A stretch of 28,746 bases of DNA from NCBI GenBank assembly GCA_036275295.1, contig DASUEB010000126.1, positions 1 to 28,746 on the forward strand. The letters run 5' to 3'. Shown one piece after another: positions 15,554-25,085 of the stretch (its first letter is position 1; the number at the start of each line of letters is the position of its first letter). The notes beneath the pieces were generated by a model. That model ran no database searches and was not told where the DNA came from. It was given only the letters and a program-made list of their open reading frames with translations. The DNA is from DASUEB01 sp036275295. GTDB taxonomy: Bacteria; Bacteroidota; Bacteroidia; Flavobacteriales_D; Luteibaculaceae. A program made the position numbers and the translations under genes.

Positions 15554-18370
15554 ATGCCAAAAGATACCTCCATCAAACACGTGCTTCTCATCGGAAGTGG
15601 TCCCATTATTATCGGCCAAGCCTGTGAATTTGATTATTCGGGCTCGCAAGCAGCGCGTTCCCTTCGCGATGAAGGGATTGAAGTTACCTTGATCAACAGC
15701 AATCCGGCTACCATCATGACCGATAAAGTGGTGGCAGACAATGTGTACTTAATGCCTCTGGAGCCTGCGAGCATACGCACCATTCTAGAGAAACACCGCA
15801 TTGATGCGGTGCTGCCAACCATGGGTGGACAAACAGCCCTCAATTTGTGTATCAAATGCGATGAGTTGGGTTTGTGGGAAGAGTTCGGGGTGCGCATTAT
15901 TGGGGTTGATATTGCCGCCATAGAGATCACTGAGAACAGAGAGAAATTCCGCGCTTTGATGGATCAAATCGGCGTGGGTTCAGCTCCTTCTGATACGGCT
16001 AAGTCCTTTCTAGAGGGCAAGGAGATCGCTCAAAAACTGGGTTTCCCCTTAGTAATCAGACCTTCGTACACGTTGGGAGGTACCGGGGCATCATTTGTGC
16101 ATACCCCGGATGAATTCGATCGTCTTTTGGATAGAGGTTTGCATGCTTCGCCTATACACGAAGTATTGATCGATAAAGCCGTTTTGGGTTGGAAAGAGTA
16201 CGAATTGGAGTTACTTCGCGATGCCAACGACAATGTGGTGATCATTTGTTCGATAGAGAACTTCGATCCCATGGGGATTCACACCGGCGATTCCATCACA
16301 GTAGCTCCTGCGATGACCCTATCGGATACCACCTATCAAAAAATGAGGGATATGGCCATCCGTATGATGAGGTCCATTGGCAATTTCGCCGGAGGTTGTA
16401 ACGTGCAATTTGCCGTGAGTCCCGATAATGCAGAGGATATCATTGCCATTGAAATCAATCCACGCGTGAGCCGTTCGTCGGCTTTGGCCTCTAAAGCGAC
16501 AGGTTATCCTATCGCAAAGATTGCCAGTAAGTTGGCCATTGGTTATCACTTGGATGAATTGCAAAACCAAATCACCAAATCGACATCGGCCTATTTTGAG
16601 CCGACCCTCGACTATGTAATCGTAAAAATCCCGCGTTGGAACTTTGATAAATTTCCGGGTGCGGAGCGCGAACTCGGCCTTCAAATGAAATCGGTGGGCG
16701 AGGTGATGGGCATTGGGCGTTCGTTCCAGGAAGCCTTGCAAAAGGCGTGTCAAAGTCTCGAAATTGGCCGAAATGGTTTGGGTGCCGACGGCAAGGAGCT
16801 GACCAACCAAGAGGAAATCTTGCGCAGCTTAGAGCACCCAAGCTGGAACCGATTGTTCCACATTTATGATGCCATTAAATTGGGCATTCCCTTCAAAACC
16901 ATAAAGGAGAAGACGCGCATCGACGATTGGTTCCTTCGCCAAATTGAAGAACTTATATTGCTTGAAAAACAAATCAGTAAGTTTACCATCGAAAACATCA
17001 GCAAGGAGCTGCTTTTCGAAGCTAAACAAAAGGGATATGCCGATAGGCAGATTGCCCATTTACTGCGCTGCTGGGAGAGTGAGGTTTTTGCCAAACGCAA
17101 AGAATACGACATCAAACGGGTTTACAAGCTTGTAGATACGTGTGCCGCCGAATTTGAGGCCAAGACGCCTTATTACTATTCAACTTTTGAATTCGAAAAC
17201 GAATCGGTTTCAAGCGATCGCGAGAAGATCATTGTATTAGGATCAGGCCCCAATAGAATTGGACAGGGTATTGAGTTTGATTACAGCTGTGTTCACGGGG
17301 TGCTAGCCGCCAAAGAATGCGGGTATGAAACCATCATGATCAATTGTAATCCGGAGACGGTTTCTACCGATTTCGACACCGCTGATAAACTCTACTTTGA
17401 GCCCGTTTTTTGGGAACATATCTATGAAATCATCTTACATGAGAAACCCAAGGGGGTTATTGTGCAGCTCGGTGGTCAGACGGCACTGAAGTTGGCTGAA
17501 AAGCTCAACCGTTACGGCATACCCATTATTGGCACCAGCTATGAAGCGCTCGATTTAGCCGAAGACCGCGGGTTGTTCTCCAATCGATTGAAAGACCTCA
17601 ACATTCCCTATCCCAAGTTCGGGGTGGTTGAGAGCGCTGAGCAAGCCATTGAATTGAGTAAAGACCTCGGATTCCCACTTTTGGTGCGCCCTTCGTATGT
17701 ATTGGGTGGACAAAAGATGAAAATTGTAATCAACGAGGAAGAACTTGAAAAACACGTGGTGAATATCCTCCGCGATATGCCAGACAACCAAATATTGCTC
17801 GATCATTTCCTTTCGGGGGCAATTGAGGCCGAGGCCGATGCCATTTGCGATGGCGAAGATGTTTACATCATTGGTATTATGCAGCACATAGAGCCTGCAG
17901 GTATCCATTCGGGTGATTCCTTTGCCGTGCTCCCGCCCTACAACTTAGGCGATTTGGTGATGCAACAAATTGAGGAACACACCAAGAAAATTGCTAAATC
18001 GCTTCATACCGTGGGATTGATCAATATTCAATTCGCCATCAAAAACGATGTGGTGTATGTAATTGAAGCCAATCCGCGCGCATCAAGAACCGTTCCTTTC
18101 ATTGCCAAGGCTTACGACGAGCCTTATGTAAACTACGCCACGAAAGTAATGTTGGGCCATAAGAAGGTAAAAGATTTCAATTTTAACCCGCGGAAAGAGG
18201 GGTACGCCATCAAAATTCCCGTTTTCTCATTTGATAAGTTCCCCAATGTAAACAAGGAGCTGGGTCCAGAAATGAAATCGACAGGAGAGGCAATACGCTT
18301 TATCAAAGACCTTAAGGATCCTTATTTCAAGGAGATCTATGCTGAGCGAAACCTTTATTTAAGTAGGTAA
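15554..18370 (+). CDS. carB: Carbamoyl-phosphate synthase large subunit, lacking the regulatory domain
   Basis: A 938-residue enzyme that uses ammonia (from the CarA glutaminase), bicarbonate and two ATP to make carbamoyl phosphate for pyrimidines and arginine. The two homologous halves are clear. The carboxy-phosphate half has GSGPIIIGQ (14-22), RPSYTLGGTGAS (169-180) and EINPRVSRSSALASKATGYP. The carbamoyl-phosphate half starts about residue 557 with GSGPNRIGQGIEFDYS and has RPSYVLGG and EANPRASRTVPF. The protein ends right after the second synthetase half (EIYAERNLYLSR). The ~135-residue MGS-like domain that binds UMP/ornithine/IMP in E. coli CarB (1,073 residues) is absent. The reading frame is intact, so this is a short form and not a truncation by mutation. 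No carA is in the window. Its stop overlaps the next start (TAATG). Confidence 0.97.
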   Translation: MPKDTSIKHVLLIGSGPIIIGQACEFDYSGSQAARSLRDEGIEVTLINSNPATIMTDKVVADNVYLMPLEPASIRTILEKHRIDAVLPTMGGQTALNLCIKCDELGLWEEFGVRIIGVDIAAIEITENREKFRALMDQIGVGSAPSDTAKSFLEGKEIAQKLGFPLVIRPSYTLGGTGASFVHTPDEFDRLLDRGLHASPIHEVLIDKAVLGWKEYELELLRDANDNVVIICSIENFDPMGIHTGDSITVAPAMTLSDTTYQKMRDMAIRMMRSIGNFAGGCNVQFAVSPDNAEDIIAIEINPRVSRSSALASKATGYPIAKIASKLAIGYHLDELQNQITKSTSAYFEPTLDYVIVKIPRWNFDKFPGAERELGLQMKSVGEVMGIGRSFQEALQKACQSLEIGRNGLGADGKELTNQEEILRSLEHPSWNRLFHIYDAIKLGIPFKTIKEKTRIDDWFLRQIEELILLEKQISKFTIENISKELLFEAKQKGYADRQIAHLLRCWESEVFAKRKEYDIKRVYKLVDTCAAEFEAKTPYYYSTFEFENESVSSDREKIIVLGSGPNRIGQGIEFDYSCVHGVLAAKECGYETIMINCNPETVSTDFDTADKLYFEPVFWEHIYEIILHEKPKGVIVQLGGQTALKLAEKLNRYGIPIIGTSYEALDLAEDRGLFSNRLKDLNIPYPKFGVVESAEQAIELSKDLGFPLLVRPSYVLGGQKMKIVINEEELEKHVVNILRDMPDNQILLDHFLSGAIEAEADAICDGEDVYIIGIMQHIEPAGIHSGDSFAVLPPYNLGDLVMQQIEEHTKKIAKSLHTVGLINIQFAIKNDVVYVIEANPRASRTVPFIAKAYDEPYVNYATKVMLGHKKVKDFNFNPRKEGYAIKIPVFSFDKFPNVNKELGPEMKSTGEAIRFIKDLKDPYFKEIYAERNLYLSR

Positions 18371-18621
18371 TGGGTATTTTCCGCTTTATCATCCTGTGTT
18401 TGGTGTTCTACACCATTTTTAAGGTGTTAACTCGATTGATAGCGCCCTTGTTTCAGGGTTACTACGAAAAAGATCGAACCCAAACCAAACGCGGTGAGGG
18501 ACAACAAACGCGGGTTAATAACATCATTATCGATACGTCTAAATCCAATCAAAAATTGGATCAAAAACCCAACCTTCGCAAGCTGGATGCTGAGGATGTG
18601 GATTTTGAAGAGTTAAAATAA
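18370..18621 (+). CDS. DUF4834-like small membrane protein
   Basis: An 83-residue protein. One membrane helix at about residues 3-27 (IFRFIILCLVFYTIFKVLTR) is followed by a Tyr/Lys/Gln-rich cytoplasmic stretch and an acidic end KLDAEDVDFEELK. The size, helix position and acidic D-x-DFEE tail match the DUF4834 family of Bacteroidota. Function is unknown. Its ATG overlaps the carB stop by one base, and the YfhO-like gene begins 20 bases after its stop. It is therefore in a tight unit with carB and the YfhO-like gene. Confidence 0.75.
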   Translation: MGIFRFIILCLVFYTIFKVLTRLIAPLFQGYYEKDRTQTKRGEGQQTRVNNIIIDTSKSNQKLDQKPNLRKLDAEDVDFEELK

Positions 18622-18641
18622 CATTTACTACCTTCAACCCC

Positions 18642-21278
18642 ATGAAAAACCTATTGAAGTCAAGTCTTCCCCATTTAGCAGCCATAGGAATTTTTGCTGT
18701 GGTTATGTTTGTTTACTTCTTGCCCGCATTTCAAGGATATCGCCTCGTTCAGAGCGATTTGAAAACGGCTCAAGGAGCTGCACAAGAGGCCAAATTTTAT
18801 GAGGAGACTACGGGCGATTTTACAGCTTGGACCAATAGCATGTTTTCTGGGATGCCGGCCTTCCAAATTAGCAATTACACCGACTTCGATGGCAATTTGG
18901 CAGGGTACGTAGTTCGCTTTTGGAATCTACTTATTCCCCAGCCGGCAGGTATATGGCTCATGTATGCGCTTTCGTTTTACGTGCTTTTGCTGGCCTTGAA
19001 AATAAGACAGCCTCTTGCCGTTGTTGGATCTCTGGCCTTTGCTTTTAGCAGTTACTTTATCATCATCCTGGAGGTAGGACACATTACTAAAGCGCTGGCG
19101 GTTAGCTATGTGCCTTTCTTATTCGCAGGTTTTGTTTGGTTGTTGGATAAGAAATACGTTCGCGGACTTTGGGTAATGGCATTGGCTTTTGCCGTGGAAT
19201 TGTACTCCAATCACGTTCAGATTACCTACTATTTTGGAATCTTACTGCTGATTTTTGGCATTGCGTATGCCTTTAAGGCAGGCAAGGAACATGCTTGGAT
19301 ACACCTCTCGAAGGTGGCTGGTTTGTCTGTTTTGGCGGCCATTATTGGAATAATGTGCAATTTCAGCGCTTTGTACAATACCTACGAATACAGTAAGGAA
19401 ACCACAAGAAGTCAGTCAGAGTTGACCATTGCTCCCGAGGGGTCCTCTGCCTCGCAAAATAAAACAACCGGACTCGATAAAGACTACATTACGGCATGGA
19501 GCTACGGAATTCAGGAGTCATTTACTTTGATTGTGCCCAATGCAAAAGGTGGAGCAACAGGCATGATTGGAGATCAAAAGGCGCTGGACAAGGCCGATCC
19601 ACAATTTAGGACTCCCTTAAGTCAACAAAACCACTATTGGGGCGACCAAAGCTTCACGGAAGGACCGGTTTACCTAGGAGCTGGAATTGCACTTCTTTTT
19701 GTGGTAGCGCTTTTCTTTGTAGAGGGTTATTTAAAGTGGACATTCTTTGTTGGCTTTGTGCTGTCATTGGCTTTGAGTTGGGGAAAGAATTTTATGCCAT
19801 TGACCGATTTTTTCATCGATCATGTGCCTGGATATAATAAGTTCAGAGCCGTTACGATCATTATGGTTGTTTTGGAGTTCTGTGCCCCTTTGCTGGCCGT
19901 TTTATTTGTCAACGAACTGATTGCAAAAAGAGAGGATTGGTTGGCCAAGAAAAATTGGCTGCTTTACAGTGGTGGAGGGGTATTGGGCCTGCTATTGTTG
20001 TTTTACGTGATTCCCGATAGTCTTTTTGATTTTTTCAATGGTCAGGAGGCAGATGCTTTAAACAAACAAGCGCAAGACAATCCTGAAATGGCTGCAACCA
20101 TTCAGCAATTCATTGAAAACTTGAAAACCGTTAGAATTGCCATTTTTAAGGAAGATGTTATCCGATCAATTTTCTTCGCCGGGGCAACATTTGCGCTTAT
20201 TTATTTCTACTTGACAAAGGGATTCAAGGCTATTTATCTCATTGTCGCTTTAGGTTTAATTACCACTTTGGATTTATTCACCGTTAACCGTCGCTATTTA
20301 AATGGTGACAAACAAAATGGACGTTTTGTGCAATGGGAAGAGAAGAAGGAAAACCAATTTCCTTTTTTACCTACCGCGTTCGACGAGGAAATTTACAGGC
20401 TCGAAACTTCTGGATTGGCGATAAATGGAAATGCAAACACACTTTTTGTGCCAGCGGCAGAATTGCAAAAACGCACAGAGCAGAACCTGCAATCTCGCAA
20501 AGAGAGGCGATTGGCGAGAGGTATCCTAGAGCCCATGAGCGATGCCGAGCAAGCTGCCGTTAAATATGGCACTCTCAATCTCCATTCCAATTACCGTGTT
20601 TTGAATCTTTCGGTGAGTACTTTTAACGATGCATCTACCTCTTATTTCCATAAATCCTTAGGTGGTTATCACGGTGCTAAATTGAAGCGTTACCAAGAAC
20701 TTATTGACTTTTATTTTGCAGGCAGTATTCAGCCTAATGTGGTCAATATGTTGAACGCCAAGTATATCGTTACGCAGCAGGGTGTTCAGTTCAACGGTCA
20801 AGCATTGGGTAACGCGTGGTTTGTAAAAGAGGTTCAATGGGTAAAAGATGCCAATGAAGAAATTTTGGCATTGAAAGCCCTTGATCCCAAAAGCAAAGTG
20901 ATAGTGGACAATCGATTTAAGGCTGTTTTGGGTCAATATGCCCCTGATTCGTCAGCAACCATTTCTCAGGTTAGTTATGCTCCGAACAAATTGGTGTACC
21001 GAAGCAATTGCAGCCAGCCTCAAGTGGCTGTTTTCTCTGAGATCTACTCACCCGGTTGGTCGGTAACGATCGACGGTAAACCCGCTGAGGCATTCCGATG
21101 CGATTATGTATTAAGAGGGTTATCTGTTCCTGCTGGTGAGCACTCCATTGAGTTTGTTTACCGACCATCAACCATTGAAACAGGCAACAGGGGTTCAATG
21201 GCTGGTTCAGTAATGCTCATTTTGGTTACCCTAGTGGGTTTGTGGACCGAGCGCAAAAAATTGGTCTCAGGCAATTAG
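18642..21278 (+). CDS. YfhO-like polytopic membrane protein
   Basis: An 878-residue protein of the YfhO family. The N-terminal ~590 residues hold a dozen or so hydrophobic segments (first at about 11-29) with GT-C-like topology. A mostly soluble region follows (about 590-845), and a last helix lies near residues 853-868. The motif YSPGWSVTIDGKPAEAF with GEHSIEFVYRP (about 799-840) is typical of the family's C-terminal domain. In Firmicutes, YfhO relatives glycosylate lipoteichoic acid or related glycolipids. In Bacteroidota the substrate is unknown, but a lipid-linked sugar transferase acting at the membrane is a reasonable inference. Its stop overlaps that of the GT2 gene on the opposite strand by four bases (TTAG). 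Confidence 0.85.
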   Translation: MKNLLKSSLPHLAAIGIFAVVMFVYFLPAFQGYRLVQSDLKTAQGAAQEAKFYEETTGDFTAWTNSMFSGMPAFQISNYTDFDGNLAGYVVRFWNLLIPQPAGIWLMYALSFYVLLLALKIRQPLAVVGSLAFAFSSYFIIILEVGHITKALAVSYVPFLFAGFVWLLDKKYVRGLWVMALAFAVELYSNHVQITYYFGILLLIFGIAYAFKAGKEHAWIHLSKVAGLSVLAAIIGIMCNFSALYNTYEYSKETTRSQSELTIAPEGSSASQNKTTGLDKDYITAWSYGIQESFTLIVPNAKGGATGMIGDQKALDKADPQFRTPLSQQNHYWGDQSFTEGPVYLGAGIALLFVVALFFVEGYLKWTFFVGFVLSLALSWGKNFMPLTDFFIDHVPGYNKFRAVTIIMVVLEFCAPLLAVLFVNELIAKREDWLAKKNWLLYSGGGVLGLLLLFYVIPDSLFDFFNGQEADALNKQAQDNPEMAATIQQFIENLKTVRIAIFKEDVIRSIFFAGATFALIYFYLTKGFKAIYLIVALGLITTLDLFTVNRRYLNGDKQNGRFVQWEEKKENQFPFLPTAFDEEIYRLETSGLAINGNANTLFVPAAELQKRTEQNLQSRKERRLARGILEPMSDAEQAAVKYGTLNLHSNYRVLNLSVSTFNDASTSYFHKSLGGYHGAKLKRYQELIDFYFAGSIQPNVVNMLNAKYIVTQQGVQFNGQALGNAWFVKEVQWVKDANEEILALKALDPKSKVIVDNRFKAVLGQYAPDSSATISQVSYAPNKLVYRSNCSQPQVAVFSEIYSPGWSVTIDGKPAEAFRCDYVLRGLSVPAGEHSIEFVYRPSTIETGNRGSMAGSVMLILVTLVGLWTERKKLVSGN

Positions 21279-22021
21279 AACCTCCGGTTTCTGGCGTAAT
21301 ACCAAACGAAGCGAAAGGCAATAGGAATATGTCTGAGCAACGTGGGAAGGAATCCGTAGTGTTTGGTCATTATACTAAAACGCTCCACTAGGGATTTCAG
21401 GATGTTTTGCCCTGATTTCCCCCCTTTGGCAAATCGAGACAAAATGCAATTTGCGTTAACCACCACTTGAGCCTGCTTCAACGCACTTATCACCCAATCT
21501 TGATCAGCCGAAATGGAATAATTCAGGTTGTAAGGGCGGGTGATGCTTTTTTTCACCACGATACTCTGATGACATACCAGCATGCCATCTTGAAAACTCC
21601 GCCAATCCAATTGATCGGGGGCCTTGAGTCGTCTTAAACCAATTTCCTCTCCTTGCTCTGTCATTTCCATGGTTTCACCATAAATCACATCGACCTGATC
21701 CTCTATCACATCGATTACTCGCTTCACCGTACAGTCATCGAATAGCAAGTCACCCGCATTGATAAACCAAACATAGCGACCTTTGGCCAGCGCAAGTCCC
21801 TTGTTCATGGCGTCATAGATACCCCGATCTGGTTCGGAAATCCATTGATCGATGCGATTGGCGTTGGCTTCGATGATTTTTTTATCTGCCGATCCGCCAT
21901 CAATAATGACGTATTCAAAATCCGATCGGTGGGCTTGTTCGTCGATATTTAGGATGGTTTTTTCAAGTGCCTGTTGGGCATTAAATGTCACCGTAATAAT
22001 TGTTATGACAGGGCTAGACAT
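21275..22021 (-). CDS. Family 2 glycosyltransferase (WcaA-like)
   Basis: A 248-residue GT-A fold enzyme. It begins SSPVITIITVTFNA (2-15), followed by YVIIDGGSADKK. The block SEPDRGIYDAMNKGLALAKG and YVWFINAGDLL carries the sugar-nucleotide and metal-binding region (DxD-like NAGD), a combination typical of WcaA/colanic-acid-type GT2 enzymes. Later, SADQDWVIS supplies the usual D-x-D/E-W acceptor-side motif. I chose the ATG at 22021; a frame extended to 22057 would run back into the GT4 gene. It overlaps the GT4 end by eight bases and is the last gene of the minus-strand glycan operon. The sugar donor is not predictable. Confidence 0.92.
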   Translation of the reverse strand: MSSPVITIITVTFNAQQALEKTILNIDEQAHRSDFEYVIIDGGSADKKIIEANANRIDQWISEPDRGIYDAMNKGLALAKGRYVWFINAGDLLFDDCTVKRVIDVIEDQVDVIYGETMEMTEQGEEIGLRRLKAPDQLDWRSFQDGMLVCHQSIVVKKSITRPYNLNYSISADQDWVISALKQAQVVVNANCILSRFAKGGKSGQNILKSLVERFSIMTKHYGFLPTLLRHIPIAFRFVWYYARNRRF

Positions 22022-23285
22022 GCAAGCTGTGATATAGGTTGAGGTGCTTCTCGGCAATTACCGGATAAGAATAATTTGTTTCGATGTGAACTCGGGCTTG
22101 GGCACAGAGTTGTTTATATCTTTCAGTATTTTCGGTACACCAAATGATTCCGTTGGCAAGATCCTTGGCATCTTTACATCGAGCCAGATATCCGTTCTGC
22201 TGATGTTGAATCATATCAGAGACACCACCTACATCGAATGCTACACTCGGAGTTCCGCAAGCCATAGCCTCCATAATGGTATTGGGTAAGTTTTCCTCAA
22301 GCGATGGGAGAATAAACAGGGTGCTTTGCTGATAAATTTTGACTATTTCATCTGGATTATGGATGAAACCGGTTTTGTGCACCAAAATCGGAAACTCATC
22401 AAAAAAATGATTTTTGTCGTCCCCAACCACAACGAGCTTAATTCGCTTGGCTAATGCTGGATGGGTATGAGTGAGGTACTCCAGGGCCTCCTTCAAGTAA
22501 GTTGCCCCTTTAAATGGATTGCTCACATTAGCGGCGATAAAGCAAATAGCTATTTCCTCTCCCTCGCTCCACCCTTCTGTCTCTGTGCGATTAGCAGTAG
22601 GTTTGAAAAAAGCGGTATCGATTGCATTGCCTATTATTTCCACCCGATGATGTTTCAATAGGCTGCTTTCTTGCACTTTATTTTTGAGCCACTCACTGGG
22701 AACAACCAATGTCGGTTTAAGGGTATCAAGTGCGGTTTTTTTCTTCAACCAGACCCGATGACTGAGATCGTTTGCCGCTGGATTTTTTAGATATTGACAG
22801 TTGCCACAAGCGATTCGGTAATTTTCACATCCTCGATTGTGATGACATCCGCCGGTCAGCAACCACATATCGTGGAGCGTCCAAACAACGGGTTTGTTTA
22901 ACGAGGCCAATTGAGTCAAAGCCCTTATGGACGCAAATCCAAAATTTATCCAGTGCAGGTGAACGATATCGCTTTTTTTAATCTGCTCATGCGAACTTAG
23001 ATTTGCACCTGCAGAAGCCGTTGAGTACGAAAATCGCACGGTTTTGTCTTTCTCAAATCGGGCGAAATAAATTCGCTCGCGGATAAATCGAAACCAAAAA
23101 AGTGCCTTACCCCATTTGCCTGGCTTGAACGCGAAGGTAGTATCATCGGCTTGCCCATTTATCAATCCTACCAGGAGCTTTGTTTCTGCCTTGCTCGCCA
23201 ATGCCTCTCGCAATCGGCTGGCCGCCAACGCAGCTCCTCCGCCATGGCTAAAAGTATTGAGGAATACGACCGATAACTTGGACAT
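22014..23285 (-). CDS. Family 4 glycosyltransferase with Cys-rich insert
   Basis: A 423-residue GT-B enzyme. The N-terminal domain has SHGGGAALAASRLREAL (acceptor side, about 13-29) and VWTLHDMWLLTGGCHHNRGC followed by ACGNC. This cysteine cluster, C-x5-C-x6-C-x2-C in form, is shared with the WcaC-like group of capsule enzymes and may hold the loop together or bind metal. The C-terminal domain has LPSLEENLPNTIMEAMACGTPSV, the E-x7-E donor motif. It starts at the ATG 23285, which overlaps the deacetylase stop by one base (TGATG); an upstream TTG is not needed. Retaining sugar transfer to a growing surface glycan is the likely role. Confidence 0.92.
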   Translation of the reverse strand: MSKLSVVFLNTFSHGGGAALAASRLREALASKAETKLLVGLINGQADDTTFAFKPGKWGKALFWFRFIRERIYFARFEKDKTVRFSYSTASAGANLSSHEQIKKSDIVHLHWINFGFASIRALTQLASLNKPVVWTLHDMWLLTGGCHHNRGCENYRIACGNCQYLKNPAANDLSHRVWLKKKTALDTLKPTLVVPSEWLKNKVQESSLLKHHRVEIIGNAIDTAFFKPTANRTETEGWSEGEEIAICFIAANVSNPFKGATYLKEALEYLTHTHPALAKRIKLVVVGDDKNHFFDEFPILVHKTGFIHNPDEIVKIYQQSTLFILPSLEENLPNTIMEAMACGTPSVAFDVGGVSDMIQHQQNGYLARCKDAKDLANGIIWCTENTERYKQLCAQARVHIETNYSYPVIAEKHLNLYHSLHV

Positions 23286-24265
23286 CAAAACCGAAAGAAT
23301 TGATTTATTTGTTGACTAAATTCACCTAGCTCCCAGTTCCTCACCAGCATTCGGGGAATTTCATAATTCGAGGTGTGCCTGAAAACCACTCCGGGGTAAT
23401 TCGCACACACCAGGCGGAATCCCAGCTGTTCAGCGATTAACACCGAATGCTGGTTGAAATCTTTTTCGCCCCCAAAAGGATAGGAAAAATGGATGATTTG
23501 ACGTTTGGTGAATGCTTCAAGGATCTTTTTAGATTCGAGAATATCATCTCGCTGGCGCTGAGGATTCAACGTGCTCAAGGGTGCATGCTGATGTGTATGG
23601 GCGCCTAAGACTACTGATTTGGACTGCGCCATGACGGCCAATTCACCCCAATTCATCATTCGATGGCTTTCGCGTCCGGATTCATCTACATTGGCTATGA
23701 ATCTCAAATGGCCAATAATCGTATCTCTGTCCTCTGGTTGTTTCCATTTTATCCACCGATGGCAGTGTTCATAGTCTTTCATACTATCACCAGTCCACTG
23801 CGGTGCATCATTGGCTTGCGGCAGGTGATCCAGTGCGTTAGGCTTCAGTTTTAGCCCTATAATAAGGAAGAGGCGTTCCAGCTCGTCCCACCAAAGCTCG
23901 TGATGTGTGTTGAGCCATTGTGTGGTAATGTAAAATAATCCTTGCGCTTGATATGATTCAAGAATCGGTCTGGCAAACTGGCAATTGTCGAAATACCCGT
24001 CGTCGAATGTGATTAAAGTCGATCTCTTGGGGAATTTATCACCATTTAATTTGATGTGCGTAAATTCCTCCACCGTTAGTAAATGGGTATTCTTTTTGAG
24101 CCATTTAACTTGTGCTTCAAAATGCTCCGGGCTCACATTGAGCAATTGCGGGTCGCTTTCGAGGTGTGCCACGCGGTGATAAATCAGCACAACTGCTGGG
24201 TTTTCAACGATTCGCTGGATCGAACTTTCTAGTAATTTGGGAACTCTCTGAAAGGATAGATTCAT
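23285..24265 (-). CDS. Polysaccharide deacetylase (NodB/CE4-like)
   Basis: A 326-residue protein with the NodB homology region. Motif 1 is TFDDGYFDN (86-94; Asp88/Asp89, catalytic and metal-binding). Motif 2 is HTHQH (223-227; the HxxxH metal pair). Later, FSYPFGGEKD matches motif 3. Between motifs 1 and 2 sits a ~130-residue Trp-rich insertion (about 95-215), longer than in the minimal CE4 domain and seen in some capsule-cluster members. No signal peptide is obvious, so it may act on a cytoplasmic or membrane-bound intermediate. The start at 24265 is chosen because the longer frame (to 24343) overlaps the FkbM gene by nearly 70 bases. Confidence 0.88.
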   Translation of the reverse strand: MNLSFQRVPKLLESSIQRIVENPAVVLIYHRVAHLESDPQLLNVSPEHFEAQVKWLKKNTHLLTVEEFTHIKLNGDKFPKRSTLITFDDGYFDNCQFARPILESYQAQGLFYITTQWLNTHHELWWDELERLFLIIGLKLKPNALDHLPQANDAPQWTGDSMKDYEHCHRWIKWKQPEDRDTIIGHLRFIANVDESGRESHRMMNWGELAVMAQSKSVVLGAHTHQHAPLSTLNPQRQRDDILESKKILEAFTKRQIIHFSYPFGGEKDFNQHSVLIAEQLGFRLVCANYPGVVFRHTSNYEIPRMLVRNWELGEFSQQINQFFRF

Positions 24266-24275
24266 GGGTGAAGCG

Positions 24276-25085
24276 TTAGGCTCGGTAGCAATGGATATTG
24301 AGTTGCATGGCAAACTCTTTTTCAACACCCTTGGCCATTTCAAAGGGTCTTTTTTTTGCGTAAGGATTGAAAACGTGGTAACTAAATCCAGCTTGTTCTA
24401 CCGATAGCAGTATTTCGGAAAGTCGGGGTATCTGGTTCTTTCGCAAGTGATATTCAATGAAGAGATAATTCACCCCATTGAGCTCTTCGGCGATATGAGG
24501 AATTAACTCCCATTCGGCCCCTTCAACATCCATTTTAAGGAGTTCAACTGGAGGCAGAGAGGCTAAAAATTGTTTCAAATCGATGCCTTGCACCTCGATC
24601 GCCTTGTTGCCGTGGGTTGATATTTTACCGCCATCGGCACCTTCTTGCTCAAAATAAAGGTTCTGATTTGCAATCCAGACAGCTTCATTGCGCACCTTTA
24701 CATTCTTGCATTGGTTCGCTTGTAGGTTTTTCTGGCAGAGTTCAAAAATATGTTGATCTGGCTCAAAGGCAATAATTTCCGCCTTGGGGTGGTTCTTGCT
24801 AAAATAAATGGAACTCAAACCAATGTTCGCCCCGCAGTCGATGATGAGTCCGCCGGGTCGAACTTCAGGAATAAAATAACTCTGATCGACAAAGATTTCT
24901 TTGTACTGCCATACAAAAGATAGAGCGTCAGCAACTTCTAACACTAAACCGCTGATGCGAATGGTTGTTCTTTTGTAGCGTTCTGATGATCCATACCGGG
25001 CTAGTAAACCGATGAATTTTCGGTATGCACCATCGGTTAAAAACTGGTAAGGCGCATAGAGCAATTGCTGAAGTGCTTTGGTCAT
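24276..25085 (-). CDS. FkbM-family SAM methyltransferase
   Basis: A 269-residue Rossmann-fold methyltransferase. The SAM motif I is LIIDCGANIGLSSIYF (80-95), followed by IIAFEPDQHIFELCQKNL, whose acidic residue would contact the SAM ribose. The family's characteristic LLKMDVEGAEWELIPH is at about 168-183, and YLFIEYH follows. FkbM enzymes typically O-methylate sugars or polyketides, and in glycan clusters they methylate a sugar hydroxyl. It overlaps the preceding methyltransferase gene by four bases (ATGA) and ends ten bases before the deacetylase start. Confidence 0.92.
   Translation of the reverse strand: MTKALQQLLYAPYQFLTDGAYRKFIGLLARYGSSERYKRTTIRISGLVLEVADALSFVWQYKEIFVDQSYFIPEVRPGGLIIDCGANIGLSSIYFSKNHPKAEIIAFEPDQHIFELCQKNLQANQCKNVKVRNEAVWIANQNLYFEQEGADGGKISTHGNKAIEVQGIDLKQFLASLPPVELLKMDVEGAEWELIPHIAEELNGVNYLFIEYHLRKNQIPRLSEILLSVEQAGFSYHVFNPYAKKRPFEMAKGVEKEFAMQLNIHCYRA

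Noticed and set aside
16319..16810. 163-codon minus-strand frame inside carB.
   Set aside because: The plus-strand carB frame is strongly conserved here, and the opposing frame has no family features.
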